A stretch of DNA of 64,000 nucleotides from Oleiphilus sp. (GTDB lineage: Bacteria; Pseudomonadota; Gammaproteobacteria; Pseudomonadales; Oleiphilaceae), in the NCBI GenBank assembly GCA_006212045.1, contig PZPK01000020.1:1-64000 (forward strand). The letters run 5' to 3'. A program made the position numbers and the translations under genes. This document shows, one piece after another, positions 35,152-43,778 of the stretch. Every line of letters starts with the position of its first letter. Within the stretch, counting starts at the first letter, position 1. The notes beneath the pieces are model-generated. The model was given only the letters and a program-made list of their open reading frames with translations, did no database searches and was not told the origin of the DNA.

Positions 35152-36234
35152 TTATTCTCCGGGTTCGGGCACATCCCGCGTGCTCGCCGGCTGATTGTCC
35201 GTGATGTCGTCTGCAAGGTCTTGGTCTTCACTATCGGCAGTCAAACCGGCCCGCTCTGTACTTCTCCTGGAGTTGAAGTACAACTCTGTGAGCAGTGCGA
35301 AATGATCCGAACCAAAGTATGGAAGCCGTCGAATTTCTTTTACCGTAAAATCTTCGCTGTGAAATAAATGATCGAGTGGCCAGCGCAGAAAGGGATATTT
35401 TGCATGGAAGGTATTAAACATACCCCGTCCGACTCGCGGATCCAGCAAACCGCTCAATTTGCGAAACAGTCGGGTCGTAGAGGACCAGGCCACATCATTC
35501 AGATCGCCGGTGACCACCACCGGTTGGTCGCTGTCCTTAATACTACGCGCGACGATCACCAGTTCCGAATCCCGTTCTGCTGACTCCGTATTTTCAGTCG
35601 GGCTGGGCGGTGCCGGGTGGAGGAAGTGCATACGCACCGATATCCCGGAGCGCAATTGAAGCAAGGCATGTATGGAGGGCACATCCTCTTCCACCAGATA
35701 AGCGATTTCTGTTTCCAACAGCGGCAAACGGGAATACACATGCATGCCATAGAGATTATCCAAGGGGCACTTGATACTGTATGGCATACAGTCCTGCAAG
35801 GTATCCAGGTGCGCCTGCCACCATTGGTCGGACTCGAGCGTAACCAACACATCAGGGGCGTATTGATGCACCAGTTCCAGTAATGCATTCGCATTTCTGT
35901 TCGGCGTTAACACATTGGCTGTAAGGATACTGAGCTTTCTCTCAGCCGGCGTTGAGGTGCTTGTCTTGACTTCTTTCCGCCAGAAAACAGAGTAAGGCAG
36001 AATCCACCATAATTGCCAGATCAGACACAAGGCCGTTACGAGCGAAAGCAGCCACGACCAAACGAGCGTTTTATCCAAGCTGATTGTCTGCAACACAATC
36101 ACGATAGCCGCCAGTATTGCCAGTTGCAGGCGAGGAAAGTCCATTGACCTGACCAACCAATGGGGATGGCGCCATAGCGGCAGAACCGTTGCCACAAACA
36201 GTACCAAGGTTGCGATCACAACGACAGCGCTCAT
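35152..36234 (-). CDS. membrane-anchored endonuclease/exonuclease/phosphatase-family protein
   Basis: 360 residues from the ATG at 36234, which starts directly at the first hydrophobic segment; a GTG at 36297 would add 21 residues. Three membrane helices (about 3-80) are followed by an EEP domain: KLSILTANVLTPNRNA, DVLVTLESDQWW (metal-binding Glu), VVTGDLNDVAW (catalytic Asp and Asn) and the late PLDHLFHSEDF and GSDHFALL (Asp-His). It may hydrolyse phosphodiesters outside the membrane; substrate unknown. Confidence 0.87.
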   Translation of the reverse strand: MSAVVVIATLVLFVATVLPLWRHPHWLVRSMDFPRLQLAILAAIVIVLQTISLDKTLVWSWLLSLVTALCLIWQLWWILPYSVFWRKEVKTSTSTPAERKLSILTANVLTPNRNANALLELVHQYAPDVLVTLESDQWWQAHLDTLQDCMPYSIKCPLDNLYGMHVYSRLPLLETEIAYLVEEDVPSIHALLQLRSGISVRMHFLHPAPPSPTENTESAERDSELVIVARSIKDSDQPVVVTGDLNDVAWSSTTRLFRKLSGLLDPRVGRGMFNTFHAKYPFLRWPLDHLFHSEDFTVKEIRRLPYFGSDHFALLTELYFNSRRSTERAGLTADSEDQDLADDITDNQPASTRDVPEPGE

Positions 36235-36515
36235 GTCTGATCCCGCGTGCATTGTAGGCTCAGTATCGAATCGGTTGACGGGCAAACGATCGGACACCCT
36301 GATTCATACTTAGCCATCTCACCATGCACCGAATAGAACTTGAAAGACATGGTACCAATCCGTAGAAAAAGGATTTCACTAAAGAGAGCATAATACAATT
36401 CTCACGCTCCGTGGCTGCAGAAATACGGAAAATGGACCGTGAAAAGAATATTTTCGAGCTTAAACTATTTGGAAGCCACAAGCCGTTCCAAACAGAGGGA
36501 AACAGAGACGCACAG

Positions 36516-36734
36516 ATGAAGAACAGAAGATTAGAACCCGGGTCGAAAGAGCAAGACTTGATCCGTGATGCGTTGCGTGGTGAGTGGTCTCCGCGCTCTA
36601 GCCAGGATGCGTATTCCCAGAGACAAGCGCACGGATACGGAGCAAGCCTTTTCCCTCTCGACCCAGGCAGGCCTGAGCCTTTGATTACTCTATACGAGAC
36701 GCAGAAGAATAAAACCGTCAATATTGACAGGTAG
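36516..36734 (+). CDS. possible small hydrophilic protein
   Basis: A 72-codon frame in an otherwise empty 537-base gap. The peptide is hydrophilic (NRRLEPGSKEQDLIRDALRG then EWSPRSSQDAYSQRQ) and looks protein-like. The frame extends upstream to 36411, with another ATG at 36432. No good ribosome-binding site and no known family. The opposite strand is also open (36260-36721) but gives a cysteine- and serine-rich translation, which is less credible. Confidence 0.3.
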   Translation: MKNRRLEPGSKEQDLIRDALRGEWSPRSSQDAYSQRQAHGYGASLFPLDPGRPEPLITLYETQKNKTVNIDR

Positions 36735-36771
36735 ACAGTTTAATTAAGAGCCGTCAGACCCCGATAAATAG

Positions 36772-37203
36772 CTATCCGCCTGTTTTTTTGTCCGAAGGTG
36801 GCAATGAATAGCTGCCGGTAACATGTGCAACCAACTCATCCGAGCCTCGCGATGTTACGCCCACCTCGCAAAATGCGATGCGCTTTCCCATCTTCAGAAT
36901 AGTGGCCTCAGCAAGCAGGTCGGCCTGCCCGGGGCGCTGCATGAAATTGATATTCAGATTGCTGGTCACGGCCATCGCGACATGCCCCAGACGTCCCAGA
37001 ATGGCGGCATACATGGCGGTATCACCGGCAGCCATCATCACCGGGCCTGAAATTGAGCCTCCCGGCCGCAGATTCTGCTCACGAAAAGGCACACAAACCC
37101 GGGCATAAGACGGTCGGATTTCTTCGACTCTCAGATCGATATCTTCGGCCATCGGAACCCATTCCCGAATCAGTGCCTGTACTTCCGTTGCGGTCAACGC
37201 CAT
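36772..37203 (-). CDS. PaaI-family thioesterase
   Basis: 143 residues, single hot-dog domain. RPGGSISGPVMMAAGDTAMYAAIL holds the catalytic Asp and the acyl-CoA-binding helix (shown in parts: RPGGSISGPVMMAAGD and TAMYAAIL), then MAVTSNLNINFMQRPGQADL. It is expected to hydrolyse acyl-CoA esters. AGAGGAAAG lies 6 bases before the ATG. It is divergent from proS across 170 bases. Confidence 0.88.
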   Translation of the reverse strand: MALTATEVQALIREWVPMAEDIDLRVEEIRPSYARVCVPFREQNLRPGGSISGPVMMAAGDTAMYAAILGRLGHVAMAVTSNLNINFMQRPGQADLLAEATILKMGKRIAFCEVGVTSRGSDELVAHVTGSYSLPPSDKKTGG

Positions 37204-37373
37204 CTATACTTTCCTCTATCAGTGCCACTTTCTACTTCGCAGACGCCCCATGTCGTTGTGCATTGGTCGACATAATTTTAGAATGAGCGCTTTCAAAGTC
37301 AGGCGTCACGATAGAAGTAGCGCCGGGCGAATGCAAGAGCCTTTCAATTCAATCAGCAGGAAACCACCCACAC

Positions 37374-39095
37374 ATGCGCGCCAGTCGTTTTTTGATCGCC
37401 ACCCAAAAAGAAACTCCCGCCGATGCCGAAGTCATCAGCCACCAATTGATGTTGCGCGCCGGATTGATTCGCAAGCTGGCCGCAGGACTTTACAACTGGT
37501 TGCCAATGGGGCTGCGTGTGCTGCGCAAGGTTGAAAACATTGTTCGGGAGGAAATGGATCGTTCCGGCGCACAGGAGCTGCTGATGCCGGTGGTTCAGCC
37601 TTCTGAATTATGGCAGGAGTCCGGCCGCTGGCAGCAATATGGCGGCGAACTACTGCGTATACAGGATCGTCATGAGCGAGACTTCTGCCTGGGCCCGACA
37701 CACGAGGAAGTCATTACCGACCTGATTCGGAACGAACTGAAAAGCTACAAGCAATTACCCGCAAACTTCTATCAGATACAAACCAAGTTCAGAGATGAAC
37801 GCCGACCGCGTTTCGGCATCATGCGTGCGCGCGAATTTCTGATGAAAGATGCCTACTCTTTCCATGTCGACCAGGACTCACTGGACGAAACCTATCAGCT
37901 TATGTACCAGACCTATTCGCGCATATTCGAACGCCTGGGCCTCGACTTCAGGGCTGTACAGGCGGATTCCGGCAGTATCGGTGGCAGCTCCTCGCACGAG
38001 TTCCATGTACTGGCGGATTCTGGTGAAGATGCTATTGCATTCAGTTCCGAGGGCCAGTTTGCAGCCAATATCGAGATGGCGGAAGCCTTGGCCCCTGCAG
38101 GTGAACGCCCTGCTCCGGGCGCCGCAATGGAAGAGGTGGCCACACCAGACCAGAAAACCATTGACGACGTTGCGGGCTTTCTGAAAGTAACACCACAACA
38201 AACCGTAAAGACATTGCTGGTCCTCGGCGAGCAGGAAGACGAGGATAATCGTGAAGTCATCGCCTTGGTGTTGCGTGGTGACCATACTCTGAACGAAATC
38301 AAGGCGGAAAAAATAGCCGGAATCGCCAGCCCGCTGACCTTCATTAGCGAAGACCTTGTAGAACAAGCCAGCGGAGCACCCGCCGGTTCCATCGGACCGG
38401 TCGGGCTCGAGTTACGCACCATTGTCGATCGCAGTGCCGCCCATTTGGCCGATTTTGTCTGTGGTGCCAACAAGGCGGGCTACCACTACCTGAATGTTAA
38501 CTGGGAACGCGATGTGCCACTGGCAGAAGTCGCCGACCTCAGAAATGTGGTCGAAGGTGATCCCAGCCCGAATGGCAAAGGCGTGATTGAAATCAAACGC
38601 GGCATCGAAGTCGGCCATATCTTCAAATTGGGAAACAAGTACAGCGAGGCCTTGAATGCCACCGTGCTGGACGAAAACGGCAAAGCACGTATCATGGAAA
38701 TGGGCTGCTATGGCATTGGTGTTTCACGCATTGTCGCCTCGGCCATTGAACAGAACCATGACGACAACGGCATCAGCTGGCCCTTGGCAATTGCGCCCTT
38801 TGCGTTGGCTCTGGTGCCCCTGAATATGCACAAATCGGAAACCGTGGCGTCTCATACAGAAGAACTCTATCAGGCGCTGACGGAAAAAGGGGTCGACGTG
38901 CTGATGGATGACAGAAACGAGCGTCCGGGCTTCAAGTTTGCCGATATGGAACTCATCGGCATCCCGCACCGTCTGGTCATCAGTGAGCGCGGCATCAAGA
39001 ACGGTACACTCGAATACAAAGGCCGGTCTGATGCTGACAGTCAGGATATCCCGCTGGCAGACGCACTTGCGTTTATCTGTGACAAACTGGCTTAA
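37374..39095 (+). CDS. proS: prolyl-tRNA synthetase
   Basis: 573 residues, the length of the bacterial type. Class II motifs: motif 1 near [17 protein letters not shown], motif 2 in [19 protein letters not shown] and motif 3 in [20 protein letters not shown]; the YbaK-like editing insertion occupies about residues 225-385, and the anticodon-binding domain follows ([20 protein letters not shown]). AGGAAA precedes the ATG by 10 bases. Confidence 0.98.
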   Translation: MRASRFLIATQKETPADAEVISHQLMLRAGLIRKLAAGLYNWLPMGLRVLRKVENIVREEMDRSGAQELLMPVVQPSELWQESGRWQQYGGELLRIQDRHERDFCLGPTHEEVITDLIRNELKSYKQLPANFYQIQTKFRDERRPRFGIMRAREFLMKDAYSFHVDQDSLDETYQLMYQTYSRIFERLGLDFRAVQADSGSIGGSSSHEFHVLADSGEDAIAFSSEGQFAANIEMAEALAPAGERPAPGAAMEEVATPDQKTIDDVAGFLKVTPQQTVKTLLVLGEQEDEDNREVIALVLRGDHTLNEIKAEKIAGIASPLTFISEDLVEQASGAPAGSIGPVGLELRTIVDRSAAHLADFVCGANKAGYHYLNVNWERDVPLAEVADLRNVVEGDPSPNGKGVIEIKRGIEVGHIFKLGNKYSEALNATVLDENGKARIMEMGCYGIGVSRIVASAIEQNHDDNGISWPLAIAPFALALVPLNMHKSETVASHTEELYQALTEKGVDVLMDDRNERPGFKFADMELIGIPHRLVISERGIKNGTLEYKGRSDADSQDIPLADALAFICDKLA

Positions 39096-39110
39096 CAACA
39101 GAGCAAGCCC

Positions 39111-39713
39111 ATGACGGATATAAGATCACAGACTGGCTCGGGTTTAATCAGAACCCTTGCCCTTTGTTGTGTCATGGCATTCAGTTGTCCCACTTTACTT
39201 GCCCAGCAACAAGCAGATCCGGAACTTACCGCCCTGCTGAAACAAACGGTCAATGATGCCTCAAGTTTTGTTGACCGTTTTGATGCGGAGGTCTGGCTGG
39301 TCGACATGTCAAACCGCCTCAAGCGTTACATTCCTGATCACCACCAGCGCTTGCAGCTGCTCAAACTGGTGCATGCAGAAGCCCGGCGAGCCGGTCTGGA
39401 GCCGGAGCTGGTTTTGTCCGTGATTCATGTTGAAAGCGCCTTCGACCGTTTCGCCGTGTCCTATGTCGGCGCGCAGGGCCTGATGCAGGTGATGCCGTTC
39501 TGGAAGAAAGAAATCGGACGCCCGGAAGACAACCTGACCCACATGGCCACCAACCTGCGATACGGCTGCACGATTCTCAAGCACTACATCGACAAGGAAA
39601 AAGGTAACCTGATTCGTGCTTTAGGGCGTTATAATGGCAGCCTTGGCAAAACCAAATATCCGTCGAAAGTACTGACCTTCTGGGAAAAATACTGGTTCGT
39701 TAAACACGTTTGA
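39111..39713 (+). CDS. exported lytic transglycosylase
   Basis: 200 residues. A signal peptide (about 1-31, cleaving near LLAQQ) precedes an SLT domain: catalytic Glu108 in HVESAFD, then GAQGLMQVMPFW and ALGRYNGSLGKTKYP. It cleaves peptidoglycan between MurNAc and GlcNAc, forming anhydro ends. It follows proS by 15 bases and is followed by the DUF2835 gene after 15 bases, so it is probably in the same transcript. Confidence 0.92.
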   Translation: MTDIRSQTGSGLIRTLALCCVMAFSCPTLLAQQQADPELTALLKQTVNDASSFVDRFDAEVWLVDMSNRLKRYIPDHHQRLQLLKLVHAEARRAGLEPELVLSVIHVESAFDRFAVSYVGAQGLMQVMPFWKKEIGRPEDNLTHMATNLRYGCTILKHYIDKEKGNLIRALGRYNGSLGKTKYPSKVLTFWEKYWFVKHV

Positions 39714-39728
39714 ATCCCTTCGACTAAC

Positions 39729-39947
39729 ATGAATAAAGTGATCGTTGACCTGCATATTCCAAAAGACGAGTGGCTGAAAATATACCGGGGCCAAACCAAT
39801 CTGGTTTATGCTGTCAGCCGGGATGGCCGCTCTCTGCAGTTTCCTGCCAATATTCTCAGCCGTTACACCACGCATGACGGGGTTCTCGGCAGCTTTGAAA
39901 TTCATTTCGATAGCAGTGGCAAATTCAAGTCCATCACAAAACTATAA
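39729..39947 (+). CDS. DUF2835 family protein
   Basis: 72 residues. LHIPKDEWLKIYRGQTNLVY and RDGRSLQFPANILSRY match DUF2835, a small gammaproteobacterial family of unknown function; the late GVLGSFEIHFDSSGKFKSI is also typical. It follows the transglycosylase gene closely. Confidence 0.9.
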   Translation: MNKVIVDLHIPKDEWLKIYRGQTNLVYAVSRDGRSLQFPANILSRYTTHDGVLGSFEIHFDSSGKFKSITKL

Positions 39948-39983
39948 ACGCGCGAGTGAATCCGCTTGAGCAGGAGCCCCCTA

Positions 39984-40310
39984 ATGCACAGTTCTGAAAT
40001 TCTCCGAATGGACGAAGCAACACTGGTCAAGGCACTCAAAACCATGCCCTTAACGGAAATGGAACAGCATGCCAGGGATCTTCTGAAAGATCTGGGCCAA
40101 AGCAACTATGGCGGATTCATGAAAGAGGCCATGCAGTATCTGCAGGAAAACGCACAACAGGAAGGCCGCTTCGAAGCCCTGCAAAGCTGGCTCAGAAACA
40201 CGCTGCCCAATCAGGCCGTGATGAGCGACATCTACGCGCGTCTGGCAACCATCATCATGATGATCATCTCCCGCAAGCTGGCGAAACTGTCTTCAGGACA
40301 AAACCATTAG
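39984..40310 (+). CDS. hypothetical helical protein
   Basis: 108 residues from the ATG at 39984, with AGGAG 9 bases upstream. It is mostly helical and ends with a hydrophobic stretch (LATIIMMIISRKLAKL), which might be membrane-associating. I recognise no family. It lies between the DUF2835 and TfoX-C genes on one strand. Confidence 0.65.
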   Translation: MHSSEILRMDEATLVKALKTMPLTEMEQHARDLLKDLGQSNYGGFMKEAMQYLQENAQQEGRFEALQSWLRNTLPNQAVMSDIYARLATIIMMIISRKLAKLSSGQNH

Positions 40311-40337
40311 CCTGGCGGCGTCCGGCGAACAAGCACG

Positions 40338-40610
40338 ATGAAACGACCCGAACAGATCCATGCGCTCAGAGGCCTCGGCCCCGCAAGCGAATCAATGATC
40401 CGTTCTATCGGCATCTCAAACGTCGAAATATTCATGCAATCCGACCCCTTCGAGATTTACAGAAAACTCAAAGCCGCCAACCCCAACACCAGCCTGAACC
40501 TGCTCTATGCCATGATCGGCGCGCAGGAAGACCGTGACTGGAAAGACATCGCCAGCGAACGCCGTACCGCCATACTGATGCAACTGGATGATATGGGGAT
40601 AGCCCCTTAG
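40338..40610 (+). CDS. stand-alone TfoX C-terminal domain protein
   Basis: 90 residues. LRGLGPASESMIRSIGI and the later ANPNTSLNLLYAMIGA, DWKDIASERRTAIL form the helix-hairpin-helix-like C-terminal domain of TfoX/Sxy. The N-terminal TfoX domain is absent. In full-length proteins it is tied to competence regulation; here the role is unknown. Confidence 0.85.
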   Translation: MKRPEQIHALRGLGPASESMIRSIGISNVEIFMQSDPFEIYRKLKAANPNTSLNLLYAMIGAQEDRDWKDIASERRTAILMQLDDMGIAP

Positions 40611-40658
40611 CAGTATTGGTCAGCCACCCTGCTCGATCCACAATGCACCTCATGATCG

Positions 40659-41751
40659 TTGCGTGACACAAAGAAGCATCCTCGGGTATCTTTACTATGT
40701 GAAGATTTCGAGTCAACGGAGGCGCAAGCCATCATACGCACAACTCCATCCACGACCGTCCCGGCACTGTTATTGCCAGCATTGTTAAAGACCGCGCTCG
40801 ACTTTGATGTGGATGCCGTATCCATTTTGAAAGATCATGGCATTGACCCGCACAGCATTTCAATGGACAAGGGAAATATTCCTGCCGATCGCTTCAATGA
40901 CGTTGTTGAGCACCTTGTACGGCAAACGCAGAGCCCCGCTTTAGGCATTGCCTACGCCCATCATTTCAGCTTTGACTACCTTCTCTGAAGTAGAAACATT
41001 CCTGCTTAGCGTTGCCACGCTCAGGGAAGCCATGCCTGCCTATCGTTGGATGGCCGCATTGTTTGACTCAATCGTTACAATTAAGTTTGAGACAGACGAC
41101 CAGCTGTTCACCGCCAAACTGCAGTTTATTGCCAATACGCCGTACTGGGTGGCCCGGCTATTTGCAGAGTGCTCTTTCTCCCTCTTATCCAGACTCGCCC
41201 TGCAAAGAAGTGGTAATGACGTCAGGATAAGCCAGATAAATTTTGCCCACGAGGACAAAGGGGCGATACCGGTTTACCAGAATCTTTTTCGCTGCGCGAT
41301 TGCCATTGCCCAGAGCAACTACTCAATCAGTTTTTCCCTGGCGGATATCGATAAACCATTGGCACAAGCCTCTCCCGCCTTGAAAGCACTGTCCCGATTT
41401 CAGATTGAACAACGTTTAAAACGCTTGAAAGGAGAAAAAAACCTTGAGCAAAGCGTGCATGAACTTCTGATGCAACACCCCTACCTGATGGAGAAAGGTA
41501 TCGAGGAGTGTGCGAGCCGGCTATACCTGTCGCCACGCACTTTACAACGCCAACTGCACGACGCCGGGACCTCCTACCGCACAATTCGGGACACGGTACG
41601 AAGAGTGCTCGCCAAAGAGCTACTTGAAGGCTCAAGCCCGCTGGAAAAAATATCTGATCTGCTTTGCTTTTCTGACCGACGAAGCTTCACGCGGGCATTT
41701 CTGAAATGGGAAGGGGTCACCCCGACGACCTACCGAAAATCACTTTGCTGA
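40659..41751 (+). pseudogene. AraC-family regulator broken by a one-base frameshift
   Basis: Two overlapping frames make up one AraC-type regulator. The first (from about 40659 to the stop at 40988) carries the start of the ligand domain, ending YAHHFSFDYLL; the second (40948-41751) carries the rest, with FLLSVATLREAMPAYRW and a C-terminal HTH (ASRLYLSPRTLQRQLHDAGT and ISDLLCFSDRRSFTRAFLKW). Dropping one C from CTTCTCTGAA near 40980-40985 joins them as FDYL-SEVETFLLSV. So the gene is either inactivated by a single insertion or affected by a sequencing error. The N-terminal start is unclear. Confidence 0.8.
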
Positions 41752-42093
41752 ATGTTCATTCGACAACTGACGCAGGCGCTTCTCTCTCATCATCAAAAAT
41801 AACGGCATGGCAAAGGCGATAGCGACCAGAAATGTCAAAGGAATATAGACCCACCAGCGCTGCATACCCAAGCGTTTTGCTTCCGTATAAGACCAGAATA
41901 AAAAGGCAATACAAACAACAATAATGTCGTTTGAAATGGAAGCGGATGCATAGTTGACATAGTTTTCGCTCACAAACAGACCCGGCTCGAAACCACCATA
42001 TTGATCAATAAACAGTAGATTAAAGCTCCACGTTGCAATGGCCCCGATGATCGCTAGTACGGCATACACCTTTTCCCGATTCGACAGGCTCAT
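41740..42093 (-). CDS. DUF2834 membrane protein
   Basis: 117 residues with three membrane helices (VYAVLAIIGAIATWSFNLLF, SNDIIVVCIAFLFW, WWVYIPLTFLVAIAFAMPLF), the DUF2834 pattern. AAGGAGGAG lies 8 bases before the ATG, inside the end of the flavin monooxygenase gene; the two overlap by 4 bases (ATGA), so they are translationally coupled. Confidence 0.88.
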   Translation of the reverse strand: MSLSNREKVYAVLAIIGAIATWSFNLLFIDQYGGFEPGLFVSENYVNYASASISNDIIVVCIAFLFWSYTEAKRLGMQRWWVYIPLTFLVAIAFAMPLFLMMREKRLRQLSNEHSAK

Positions 42094-43577
42094 GAGCCTA
42101 CTCCTCCTTCAAGCATGAATGAGCCCGGAGACAGAGTCCTTCCGGGCAGCGGCTGGCAATGAACCTGATATATTGACTCAAAATTATCGAGTCCTCGCTT
42201 ACAATGCTGCTTCAGCATTTTTTTCTTCAATAGCAGTCTGCACAGGGTAAATAGCTGACGGTATTTCGGAAACCATAAATCCATATTCAATTGACATGCC
42301 AGCAGCACGCTCAAAGGCAGCTTTTCCACATAGATCATCAGGTTGTAAATCATTTGGGCACAGGCGACATAACTGACCAAATGCTTGCACTTCTTATCCA
42401 CTGCGTAGAAATTCAATGCGTACAGGCCACTATCTTCAAGTTGATTCCTGAAAAACATATGGGTCAGAAAATAGGAATCATAGGTCGATAGAATCAGGGT
42501 TGAAGACGTGGACTGAATGCTGAGCACCCGCTTTCCCGCTGAAAGATAGGGCTCGTGATCAGGCATATCCCTTACAAGATAACCGGTGCAATTGATGAAA
42601 ATGGCGCCTTCCTCTACCGGCCGTGACTGATTATTCTTCAGCACAAGTTCCGGCCCCTGTGGCGTATCGACAACATCAACGAGGTAATCGGTGATAACGC
42701 TGCTGAGTCCCTTTTTAATCGCTTCGTTTTCTTCCTGAGACAGGATGCCCAACAAAAATCCCTGAAAGTCCTGCTGCAGTCCTATCGCGCCAAGATCGTT
42801 CAACGCGTCTATGCACTCACGGCCATTATTGCCAGTGAATCTCTCGGCAATCTTGCTGATAAATCCGGTCAGCGTAAGGCCTTTGAAATAACGATCAAGC
42901 CCTGCCGGCGCGACGACCTGACGGTCTATAAACCATGTACCTTTACCGACGATCATGTGGACCGGTCGCCCCGGACAGTGCCGAACAACCGCGTGTGCCG
43001 TATCCATCGCCGTCTTGCCGCCACCAATGATATAAACGGGATTGTCCGGATTTTTCTCCAGGTCGAGATCTTCCGGCACACTGGAAACCACTTTGTCGGA
43101 TGAAAAGCCCAAAGGGTCATTTGGCCGCACATTCAAGCCCGTTGCTTTGATCAGTTGTCTGGTATTGATCTGGATGCTTTGTCCATTGGAGCGCACATGA
43201 ACCTGCACGCGGGCAGAACATTCTTGGTGTTTTTCAAACTCGCTGGAAAATAACTCTATGACATCAAAATGCTGTTTGATCCGGGAATAACAATCGCTGA
43301 GGTGGTCGATAATTTCTGTGCGCGTGGCCAGATAACCCGGATCTTTTTTAAGCTTCCACTTCATATCCCCCACGGTAAAAAACTGGTGTGGCTGATGCAA
43401 GCGCACGTATGAATAGGTGTTTTGCCACATTCCGCCAACCGCAGCATTTTTGTCAATCACTGCCACACGTGTATTTTTGGGAAGGTAATGGGATGCTGCA
43501 TACAGGGCATTCAAACCGGCGATACCGGTGCCCAAAACGCACAATTCACAGTCGATCATTCGGGAAGCTGCGCTCAT
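42090..43577 (-). CDS. flavin-containing monooxygenase-like FAD/NAD(P) oxidoreductase
   Basis: 495 residues. The FAD-binding motif is GTGIAG at 16-21, followed by VIDKNAAVGGMWQNTYSYVR; a second nucleotide motif IIGGGKTAMDTAHAVV is at 183-198, and FINCTGYLVRDMP marks the late FAD-contact region. This is the class B flavoprotein monooxygenase fold. The FMO/BVMO fingerprint is not fully present, so Baeyer-Villiger or N-hydroxylation cannot be assigned. It is followed by a coupled DUF2834 gene. Confidence 0.82.
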   Translation of the reverse strand: MSAASRMIDCELCVLGTGIAGLNALYAASHYLPKNTRVAVIDKNAAVGGMWQNTYSYVRLHQPHQFFTVGDMKWKLKKDPGYLATRTEIIDHLSDCYSRIKQHFDVIELFSSEFEKHQECSARVQVHVRSNGQSIQINTRQLIKATGLNVRPNDPLGFSSDKVVSSVPEDLDLEKNPDNPVYIIGGGKTAMDTAHAVVRHCPGRPVHMIVGKGTWFIDRQVVAPAGLDRYFKGLTLTGFISKIAERFTGNNGRECIDALNDLGAIGLQQDFQGFLLGILSQEENEAIKKGLSSVITDYLVDVVDTPQGPELVLKNNQSRPVEEGAIFINCTGYLVRDMPDHEPYLSAGKRVLSIQSTSSTLILSTYDSYFLTHMFFRNQLEDSGLYALNFYAVDKKCKHLVSYVACAQMIYNLMIYVEKLPLSVLLACQLNMDLWFPKYRQLFTLCRLLLKKKMLKQHCKRGLDNFESIYQVHCQPLPGRTLSPGSFMLEGGVGS

Positions 43578-43778
43578 TGCTCTGGCCTTTTATAGAACTG
43601 AGTTATGATCATTAGACCCAACTTTACCGATAAACCGTCGAAACCAATAGGACTAAATACGACACAAAAGGAACCTTAGGCGCCACCCACGCAATGGATG
43701 TGTCCGCTGTCAAGGTGCAAATACATGCCTTGTAAATGGAACGAAGGACAATGCACATCGCGCAGCCATCAAAGCGCT

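Noticed and set aside
36260-36721. 153-codon minus-strand frame
   Set aside because: Cys/Ser/Trp-rich translation with no family features; it overlaps the N-terminal region of the EEP-domain gene and a more credible plus-strand frame.
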